In this document: positions 1-5,811 of the stretch, piece by piece
How the letters are laid out: each line of letters begins with the position of its first letter
Numbering within the stretch: the stretch's first letter is position 1
Assembly (NCBI GenBank): GCA_947455285.1
Contig: CANGOK010000153.1
Coordinates: 1 to 8,008 of the forward strand
From: Beijerinckiaceae bacterium
Lineage (GTDB): Bacteria; Pseudomonadota; Alphaproteobacteria; Rhizobiales; Beijerinckiaceae
Direction of reading: 5' to 3'
DNA: 8,008 nucleotides
Position numbers and translations under genes: made by a program
Notes under the pieces: generated by a model
The model's database searches: none
Seen by the model: only the letters and a program-made list of their open reading frames with translations
Told to the model about the DNA's origin: nothing

Positions 1-1160
1 ACGCTTTCCTGAAAGACGGCGTGGGTGCCGACGAGAATGTCGATCTCGCCAGCGGCCAGCGCCGCGAGAGTGCGGTTGCGTTCGGAGGTCTTGTCGCGAC
101 CCGTAATCAAGCCGAACCTTATGCCGACGCTTTCGCCCAGCGGAAGCATGCGCTCATAATGCTGGCGTGCGAGGATTTCGGTCGGCGCCATGAGCGCGGC
201 CTGTCGCCCGGCTTCCACCACGCTCGCCATGGTCAGCAAGGCGACGAGGGTTTTTCCCGAGCCCACATCGCCCTGCAGCAGGCGCAACATGCGTTTTGTC
301 GATGCGATGTCGGCCCGTATCTCCGCAATGGCCTCGGTCTGCGACCCCGTGAGTTCGAAGGGCAGGGCGGCGAGGATCTTCTGGGATATGCGCCCATCGC
401 CATTGCTCGCTCGGCCCGGCAATTCGCGAAACCGCGCCCGTGTCATCACCAGCGCCAACTGGCTCGCCAGAAGCTCATCGAGCGCAAGGCGCACGCGGGC
501 GGGGGACTCGGGCTCGAGATCCTTTGGCGTCTGCGGTCTGTGCAGTGTGGCGAGCGCCTGAGCGAAGCTCGGCAATTTGCGCAGCGACAGGGTGGCGGCG
601 TCGTGCCATTCGGGCAGGGTGGGCAAGCGCGCCAGCGCGCCCTCCGCAGCCTTGCCGACATTGCGTTGATAGAGCCCTTCGGTCAGCCAATAGACCGGCT
701 CGACCGGGGGCAGCTTCGCCAGCCCCTCTTCGTCGAGCACCTTGTCGGGATGCACCATCTGCAGATGGCCGTCCCAGAGTTCGAGCTTGCCCGAGATCCA
801 GCGCTTTGCGCCAAGGGGCAACATGCGCTCGATCCACTGGTGGTTCGCGAGAAAGAAGACGAGCGACACGTCGCCCGTCTCATCCTCCACCAGCACCCGG
901 TAGGGGCCCTTGTTGCGCGAGGGCGGGCGATGCTCGACCACCCGCACCTCCAGCGTCACGATCTCATCGCGCGGCGCCTGCGAAATCGCGGGCCGGTTGC
1001 GCCGGTCGATGCTGGAATGGGGGATGTGAAACAGCAGGTCCAGCACCCGCGCGCCCGCCGACCGATCGAGCAGCCGATCGAACAGCTTGCCGGTCTTGGG
1101 CCCGACGCCGGGCAGCGACGAGACCGAGGCGAACAGGGGATTGAGCACAGCGGGACGCAT
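1..1160 (-). CDS. recG: ATP-dependent DNA helicase RecG, 5' part (C-terminal end outside window)
   Basis: RecG is a cytoplasmic superfamily 2 double-strand DNA translocase that remodels stalled forks and branch-migrates Holliday junctions and R-loops. The window holds 386 codons from the ATG; the family is usually about 690-700 residues, so the rest lies left of base 1. Seen directly: an N-terminal stretch with SLPGVGPKTGKLF (residues 15-27), then the region expected for the wedge/OB domain (roughly 60-160). The helicase part has LTGSQ (270-274, matching the Q motif of the first motor domain), Walker A GDVGSGKT (297-304), motif Ia APTEILARQHY (325-335) and GTHAVF (378-383). The DEEQ box and second motor domain are beyond the edge. 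An in-frame TAG lies four codons upstream of the ATG, so this is the first possible start. It fits the family N-terminus, although no Shine-Dalgarno sequence precedes it. The gene is divergent from sdhE-mfd. Confidence 0.96.
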   Translation of the reverse strand, partial: MRPAVLNPLFASVSSLPGVGPKTGKLFDRLLDRSAGARVLDLLFHIPHSSIDRRNRPAISQAPRDEIVTLEVRVVEHRPPSRNKGPYRVLVEDETGDVSLVFFLANHQWIERMLPLGAKRWISGKLELWDGHLQMVHPDKVLDEEGLAKLPPVEPVYWLTEGLYQRNVGKAAEGALARLPTLPEWHDAATLSLRKLPSFAQALATLHRPQTPKDLEPESPARVRLALDELLASQLALVMTRARFRELPGRASNGDGRISQKILAALPFELTGSQTEAIAEIRADIASTKRMLRLLQGDVGSGKTLVALLTMASVVEAGRQAALMAPTEILARQHYERMLPLGESVGIRFGLITGRDKTSERNRTLAALAAGEIDILVGTHAVFQES

Positions 1161-1164
1161 AAGT

Positions 1165-1191
1165 GGGGTCTAGCGGGGCGCGGGGCGGGGG
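1165..1191 (+). other. Four-run G-quadruplex-type motif next to the recG start
   Basis: Four G runs sit close together on the plus strand: GGGG at 1165-1168, GGGG at 1175-1178, GGGG at 1182-1185 and GGGGG at 1187-1191, with loops of 6, 3 and 1 bases. This meets the usual G4 pattern (runs of at least three, loops of 1-7). The cluster begins four bases upstream of the recG ATG. The G-rich strand is therefore the template for recG, and the recG mRNA leader would be C-rich. The pattern is visible; whether it folds is not known. In a GC-rich genome it could be compositional. Confidence 0.55.
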
Positions 1192-1208
1192 ACAAGCGCC
1201 CCATTTCC

Positions 1209-1237
1209 CCTGACAACCGCCTGCGCAACCTCTATAT
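1209..1237 (+). promoter_or_regulatory. Probable housekeeping promoter for sdhE-mfd
   Basis: A -35 element CCTGAC (1209-1214) and a -10 element CTATAT (1232-1237) are separated by exactly 17 bases. This differs by one base from the alphaproteobacterial housekeeping pattern CTTGAC-N17-CTATAT. Transcription would start near 1244-1246, giving a leader of about 70 bases before sdhE. The -10 box is the only AT-rich spot in the intergenic region and lies inside the palindrome CTATATAG (1232-1239). In the opposite orientation I see no good -35 box, so the site is called for the rightward genes only. Confidence 0.65.
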
Positions 1238-1253
1238 AGCTCCCATCCTGCCC

Positions 1254-1264
1254 CCGGATTCCGG
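1254..1264. repeat. Short perfect palindrome CCGGA-T-TCCGG in the sdhE leader
   Basis: Two 5-base half sites are separated by one base, about ten bases downstream of the predicted transcription start. An operator in this position could block early elongation, but an 11-base GC-rich palindrome can arise by chance. No regulator can be named. Confidence 0.2.
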
Positions 1265-1303
1265 TCGGCGGGCTTTGCTGTTTGCGCTCAAGATTGCGTC
1301 CAT

Positions 1304-1308
1304 GGAGG
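1304..1308 (+). promoter_or_regulatory. Shine-Dalgarno sequence deciding the sdhE start
   Basis: GGAGG is followed by 5 bases and then GTG at 1314. The site overlaps the alternative in-frame ATG at 1302, which has no ribosome-binding sequence of its own. This favours initiation at the GTG. Confidence 0.6.
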
Positions 1309-1313
1309 TCCGT

Positions 1314-1610
1314 GTGCCCGAATCCACCCTGTCCAGCGTCGATCTCGATCCCCGCCGCCGCCGCGCCCTGTTCCGCGCCTGGCATCGTGGCATGCGGGAG
1401 ATGGACATTCTGTTCGGGAAATTCGCGGACGCGAACCTGCCCACCTTCACCGAGGATGAACTGACCGAATTCGAGAGCCTCATGGAGGAACTGGACCGCG
1501 ACGTGCTCATGTGGCTGACTGGCGAGGCGCCGACGCCTCCCCATCGCCAGACGCCTTTCTTCGCGAAGCTGAAGGCGTTCCATACCCACTCCGGCCCTAT
1601 CAACGTCTGA
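1314..1610 (+). CDS. sdhE: FAD assembly factor SdhE (succinate dehydrogenase flavinylation)
   Basis: A small soluble protein of the SdhE/Sdh5 family (formerly DUF339), which binds the flavoprotein subunit SdhA and promotes covalent FAD attachment. From the GTG at 1314 it has 98 residues, within the usual range of about 80-100. The family signature RGxxE appears as RGMREMD at residues 25-31. It is followed by the helical pattern LPTFTEDELTEFESLMEELD and then DVLMWLTGE, typical of the five-helix fold. The in-frame ATG at 1302 would add four residues (MEVR) but lacks a ribosome-binding site. mfd begins four bases after the stop, so the two are probably one transcript. No sdhCDAB genes are in the window. 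The C-terminal proline-containing tail is of a kind I would expect to be poorly conserved. Confidence 0.9.
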   Translation: MPESTLSSVDLDPRRRRALFRAWHRGMREMDILFGKFADANLPTFTEDELTEFESLMEELDRDVLMWLTGEAPTPPHRQTPFFAKLKAFHTHSGPINV

Positions 1611-1614
1611 GCTT

Positions 1615-4600
1615 ATGTCGGATTTCAAACGCGCCGCAGATCTGATCGCCAAGGGCGGCAGCCTTACCCTTTCCTCCGTTCCCGATGGTTTCGACGCCGT
1701 GGTCGGCGCCGACCTCGCGCGCCTGCTCGCGCGCGCCTCCGAGGACCGCGCCGTGGCGCTGGTGCATGTGGCGCGCGACGGGCGACGCTCGCGCGCCTTC
1801 ATGGAGATGCTGGCCTTTGTGGCGCCGGAGATCGAGGCGCTGGAACTCCCGGCTTGGGATTGCCAACCCTATGATCGCGTCTCGCCCAATGGTTCGGTCG
1901 CCGCGCGCCGCATGACGGTGCTCTCGCGTCTCGCCCGCGCGCGCTCCTCCACCGATCGGCCGCGTATTCTGTGCGTCACGGTCAATGGCCTCGCCCAGCG
2001 CGTCGCCCCGCGCAAATGGATGGCGAGCGAGAGCTTCTCCGCCGCGCCCGGCAATGCTGTGCACATGGACGATCTTGTGCGCTGGCTCGAAACCAATGGT
2101 TTCCTGCGCTCATCCACCGTGCGCGAAACCGGCGAATACGCCCAGCTTGGCGGCATTCTCGATCTTTATCCGCCGGGCCTGCCGCAGCCGATCCGTCTCG
2201 ACTTTTTCGGCGATACGCTGGAGTCGATCCGCTCTTTCGATCCCGAAAGCCAACGCACCATAGCCCAGCTTCGCGGGCTCGATCTCGTGCCCATGTCGGA
2301 GGTGACGCTCACCACTGAAACCATGCGTCGCTTCCGACAGAACTATATCGCCGAATTCGGCGCCCAGACGCGCGGCGACGCTCTTTATGAAGCGATCAGC
2401 GAAGGGCGCCGCCATGCGGGCATGGAACATTGGCTGCCGCTCTTTTACGGCGAGCTTGATACCTTGTTCGACTATGTGGGCGATGCGCCTTTCATCCTCG
2501 ACCCGCTCGTTGAAGACGCGATGGGCGAAAGGCTCGCGCAGATTCAGGACTATTATGATTCCCGTAAATCGCAGTTCGATCTCGACCCCTCGCGCGCATC
2601 CTACAAGCCGCTGAAGCCCGACGCTCTTTATCTTGGGTCGCAGGAATGGCGTGAGAAGCTTGACGCGACGGCGCTTGCACGTATCTCGCCCTTCGCGCCT
2701 GTGCAGGGCAAGGATATCGACTGCGGCGCAAGGCCTGGTCGCAGTTTCGCGCCCGAGCGCACAGATGAATCGCAGAACGTGTTCGAATCGGCGGTCGCCC
2801 ATGTGCGCGCGCTGGAGGAAAGCGGCAAGCGCGTCATCATCGCAGGCTGGTCCGATGGCTCGCGTGAGCGTCTGTCCACGGTGCTCGGCGAGCATGGACT
2901 GAAGAAGCGCGAAAGCGTCAATACGCTCACCGATGCGTTGGGCTTGCCCAAGGGCGTCGCCGCGTTTGCAGTGGTTGGTCTCGAACAGGGATTCGAAACC
3001 CCGAGTTTCGCCATCGTCGGCGAGCAGGACATTCTGGGCGACAGGCTCATCCACCAGCGTCGCAAATCAAAACGCGCGCAGGATTTCCTCTTGGAGGCGG
3101 GTTCGCTCAGCGCGGGCGATCTTGTCGTGCATGTGGATCACGGCATTGGCCGCTTTGTCGGTCTCAAGACCATCGAGGCGGCGGGCGCGCCGCATGATTG
3201 TCTTGAGCTGCATTACGCCGGCGGCGACAAGCTTTTCCTGCCCGTTGAAAATCTCGAACTGCTTTCGCGCTATGGTTCGGAAGACACCGAGGCGCAACTT
3301 GACAAGTTAGGCGGCGCAGGCTGGCAGAGCCGCCGCGCCAAGATGAAGAAACGCATCCTTGAAATGGCCCATGGGCTCATCAAGGTTGCGGCTGAACGCA
3401 TGTTGCGCGAGGCGCCGCGCCTCACGCCGCCCGATCATCTCTATGAAGAATTTTGCGCGCGGTTTCCCTATGATGAAACCGAGGATCAGCAGAACGCCAT
3501 CGACGCCACGCTCGATGACTTGGCCTCTGGTCGCCCAATGGATCGACTGGTTTGCGGCGATGTGGGCTTCGGCAAGACCGAGGTCGCTCTGCGCGCGGCC
3601 TTTGTCGCAGCCATCAGCGGCAAGCAGGTGGCCGTGGTCGTTCCCACCACTTTGCTCGCACGCCAGCACTATCGCAATTTCTGCCAGCGCTTCCAGGGCC
3701 TGCCCATCAAGATCGCGCAGATGTCGCGCATGGTCAGCGCGGCCGATATGAAAGCCGCGCGCGATGGCCTCGCCTCTGGCGATGTCGATATCGTGATCGG
3801 CACCCATGCGGTGCTGGGCAAGGGCGTCGAGTTCCGCGACCTGTCGCTGGTGGTTATCGACGAAGAACAGCATTTCGGCGTGGCGCATAAGGAGAAGCTG
3901 AAGGCGATGCGCGCTGAAGTGCATATGCTCACGCTTTCGGCGACGCCCATTCCGCGCACCATGCAGCTCGCCATGACTGGCGTGCGCGAACTCTCCATCA
4001 TCGCCACTGCGCCGGTTGATCGCCTATCGGTGCGCACCTTCGTCACGCCCTTCGATGAGCTGATCGTACGCGAGGCTTTGCTGCGTGAGCGCTATCGCGG
4101 CGGTCAGGCTTTCTATGTCTGTCCGCGCATCGAGGACCTCGAGGAGGCTTCGGCCTTCCTGCGCACCTCCGTGCCGGAAGCGACGTTCATCGTGGCCCAC
4201 GGGCAGATGTCGGCGACAGAGCTCGAGGAGAAGATGTCAGCCTTTTATGAGGGCAAATATGACATTCTCGTTTCGACTTCGATCGTTGAATCCGGTCTTG
4301 ATATTCCGACGGCCAACACCTTGATTGTGCATCGGGCGGATATGTTCGGCCTCGCCGCCCTCTATCAATTGCGCGGGCGCGTTGGCCGTTCGAAGACGCG
4401 CGCCTATGCGCTCTTCACCGTGCCCGCCAACCGCACCATCACGCCGCAGGCGGAGAAGCGGTTGAAGGTTCTTGCTTCGCTTGAAAGTCTTGGCGCAGGC
4501 TTCCAGCTCGCCAGCCACGATCTTGATATTCGCGGCGCCGGCAATCTGCTTGGCGACGAGCAGTCGGGCCATATCCGCGAAGTCGGTTATGAGCTTTACC

Positions 4601-5124
4601 AGCAGATGCTGCAGGACGCGATCGAGGCGCTGAAGGCTGGCGTCGAAGCGCCGACGGAAGAGGCGTGGTCGCCGACGATCACCACGGGAACCCCGGTCAC
4701 GATCCCCGAGGATTATGTGCCGGATCTGCAATTGCGGATGCAGCTTTATCGTCGTCTGTCGTCGCTGAAGAGCGAAGAGGAGATCGAGTCGTTCGCAGGT
4801 GAGATGATCGACCGTTTCGGTTCCTTGCCGCCCGAGGTCGAGCAACTTATGAAGCTCGTCTCCCTCAAGATGCTCTGCGTGCGTGCGCATGTGGAGAAGG
4901 TCGAGGCGGGGCCGAAGGGCGTCGTCGTCGCTTTCCGCGACAATTCCTTCGCCAATCCGGCGGGCCTCGTGCGCTTCGTGGCTCAGCAGGGTTCGGAGGC
5001 CAAGGTGCGTCCTGATATGCGCGTGGTCTTCGTTCGCGATTTCGATACGCCCGGCGAGCGGCTCGAAGGCGCGCGCCAGATCATGCGCAAGCTTGTGGCG
5101 ATCGCAGAGAAGAAGGCGGCTTGA
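1615..5124 (+). CDS. mfd: Transcription-repair coupling factor Mfd
   Basis: Mfd is a DNA translocase that binds RNA polymerase stalled at lesions, pushes it off the template and recruits UvrA for nucleotide excision repair. The protein is complete at 1169 residues (E. coli 1148). Order of parts: a UvrB-like N-terminal module (about 1-350) without a Walker A motif, as expected for Mfd; the RNA polymerase interaction domain (about 496-556), starting LSAGDLVVHVDHGIGRFVG; a RecG-like motor with Walker A GDVGFGKT (648-655), Walker B DEEQH (749-753), LSATPIPRT (774-782) and RGRVGRS (920-926); the TRG region with GAGFQLASHDLDIRGAGNLLG (960-980); and a C-terminal regulatory domain ending at 1169. All key residues are present and there is no frameshift. 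No Shine-Dalgarno sequence precedes the ATG, which lies four bases after the sdhE stop, so translation probably depends on reinitiation after sdhE. Confidence 0.98.
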   Translation: MSDFKRAADLIAKGGSLTLSSVPDGFDAVVGADLARLLARASEDRAVALVHVARDGRRSRAFMEMLAFVAPEIEALELPAWDCQPYDRVSPNGSVAARRMTVLSRLARARSSTDRPRILCVTVNGLAQRVAPRKWMASESFSAAPGNAVHMDDLVRWLETNGFLRSSTVRETGEYAQLGGILDLYPPGLPQPIRLDFFGDTLESIRSFDPESQRTIAQLRGLDLVPMSEVTLTTETMRRFRQNYIAEFGAQTRGDALYEAISEGRRHAGMEHWLPLFYGELDTLFDYVGDAPFILDPLVEDAMGERLAQIQDYYDSRKSQFDLDPSRASYKPLKPDALYLGSQEWREKLDATALARISPFAPVQGKDIDCGARPGRSFAPERTDESQNVFESAVAHVRALEESGKRVIIAGWSDGSRERLSTVLGEHGLKKRESVNTLTDALGLPKGVAAFAVVGLEQGFETPSFAIVGEQDILGDRLIHQRRKSKRAQDFLLEAGSLSAGDLVVHVDHGIGRFVGLKTIEAAGAPHDCLELHYAGGDKLFLPVENLELLSRYGSEDTEAQLDKLGGAGWQSRRAKMKKRILEMAHGLIKVAAERMLREAPRLTPPDHLYEEFCARFPYDETEDQQNAIDATLDDLASGRPMDRLVCGDVGFGKTEVALRAAFVAAISGKQVAVVVPTTLLARQHYRNFCQRFQGLPIKIAQMSRMVSAADMKAARDGLASGDVDIVIGTHAVLGKGVEFRDLSLVVIDEEQHFGVAHKEKLKAMRAEVHMLTLSATPIPRTMQLAMTGVRELSIIATAPVDRLSVRTFVTPFDELIVREALLRERYRGGQAFYVCPRIEDLEEASAFLRTSVPEATFIVAHGQMSATELEEKMSAFYEGKYDILVSTSIVESGLDIPTANTLIVHRADMFGLAALYQLRGRVGRSKTRAYALFTVPANRTITPQAEKRLKVLASLESLGAGFQLASHDLDIRGAGNLLGDEQSGHIREVGYELYQQMLQDAIEALKAGVEAPTEEAWSPTITTGTPVTIPEDYVPDLQLRMQLYRRLSSLKSEEEIESFAGEMIDRFGSLPPEVEQLMKLVSLKMLCVRAHVEKVEAGPKGVVVAFRDNSFANPAGLVRFVAQQGSEAKVRPDMRVVFVRDFDTPGERLEGARQIMRKLVAIAEKKAA

Positions 5125-5132
5125 GAGCCGCC
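5115..5132. terminator. GC hairpin between convergent mfd and frnE-like genes
   Basis: GGCGGC (5115-5120) and GCCGCC (5127-5132) can pair as a 6-bp stem with the loop TTGAGA, which contains the mfd stop codon TGA. The hairpin lies at the convergent junction and could slow or end transcription in both directions. No T-tract follows on either strand, so it is not a textbook intrinsic terminator. Confidence 0.35.
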
Positions 5133-5133
5133 C

Positions 5134-5793
5134 TCAGGCTTGCATGGGCTCGGCCGCAGCCTTGCGTATGGCGTCCGCCAACATCTCTGGCGGCTGTGCG
5201 CCGGAAACGCCGAAGCGGCCATCGAGGATGAAGAAGGGCACGCCGGAAACGCCCATGCGCACGGCGCTTGCGATTTCGTTCTGCACAGCCACTGCGTCCT
5301 GATTGGTTTCAAGCGCACCGCGGATCGCTTTCTCGTCGAGCCCGTGCTCGCCTGCGAGCTTGGCCAATAGATCGCGATCGCCAATGTCGGCGCCTTCAAC
5401 GAAATATAGATTGAAAAGTTTATCGACGAGCGCGCTCTGGGCGCCATGAGCCTGCGCCCAGCGGATTACGCGATGGGCGTCGAGCGTATTGGGGGAGCGC
5501 TCGATCTTGTCGAAGGCGAAGGAGATGCCTGCTTCCGCGCCAATGCTTTCCAGGCGCTCATGAATGGTTGCGATTTTTTCTGGACCGAATTTCTTCGCCA
5601 TATACTCGCGCCGCGATATGCCGCCTTGCGGAATGGTCGGGTCGAGCTGGAAGGGGCGCCAGTTCACCTCGATATCGAGTTCAGGAACAAGCTTCAACGC
5701 GGCGTCAAGCTTACGCTTGCCGACGAAGCACCAGGGGCAGACGACATCAGATACCACGTCGATCGTCACGCTGCGGCGCATTTGGTCAGTCAT
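5134..5793 (-). CDS. FrnE-like DsbA-family thiol oxidoreductase
   Basis: A thioredoxin-fold protein of the DsbA superfamily, FrnE/2-hydroxychromene-2-carboxylate isomerase branch, 219 residues. The redox-active CPWC motif is at residues 19-22, directly after the first beta strand (VTIDVVSDVV). The cis-proline loop GVSGVPFF lies near the C-terminus with V185-P186. Two active-site cysteines argue for thiol-disulfide exchange rather than the isomerase role, whose enzymes usually have Ser in this place. There is no signal peptide, so a cytoplasmic location is inferred, unlike classical DsbA. The start at 5793 has an AAGGA ribosome-binding site (5800-5804) six bases upstream; an internal Met at residue 5 is less likely. 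It lies 18 bases downstream of the YejA-like gene on the same strand, so it is probably co-transcribed with it. Its substrate is unknown. Confidence 0.92.
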   Translation of the reverse strand: MTDQMRRSVTIDVVSDVVCPWCFVGKRKLDAALKLVPELDIEVNWRPFQLDPTIPQGGISRREYMAKKFGPEKIATIHERLESIGAEAGISFAFDKIERSPNTLDAHRVIRWAQAHGAQSALVDKLFNLYFVEGADIGDRDLLAKLAGEHGLDEKAIRGALETNQDAVAVQNEIASAVRMGVSGVPFFILDGRFGVSGAQPPEMLADAIRKAAAEPMQA

Positions 5794-5811
5794 CGTTTGT
5801 CCTTGCTTCAG

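Noticed and set aside
1232..1262. Use of the palindromic CTATATAG as a second, leftward -10 box for recG.
   Set aside because: The bases 17 positions upstream on the minus strand (GGAATC) do not resemble a -35 element, so a bidirectional promoter is not supported.
21..1610. A 529-codon plus-strand open frame that runs antisense through recG and joins sdhE in frame.
   Set aside because: The first 1.1 kb is the exact antisense of a clear recG and has no protein-like character. Long open antisense frames are common in GC-rich coding DNA. Only the last 98 codons (SdhE) are real.
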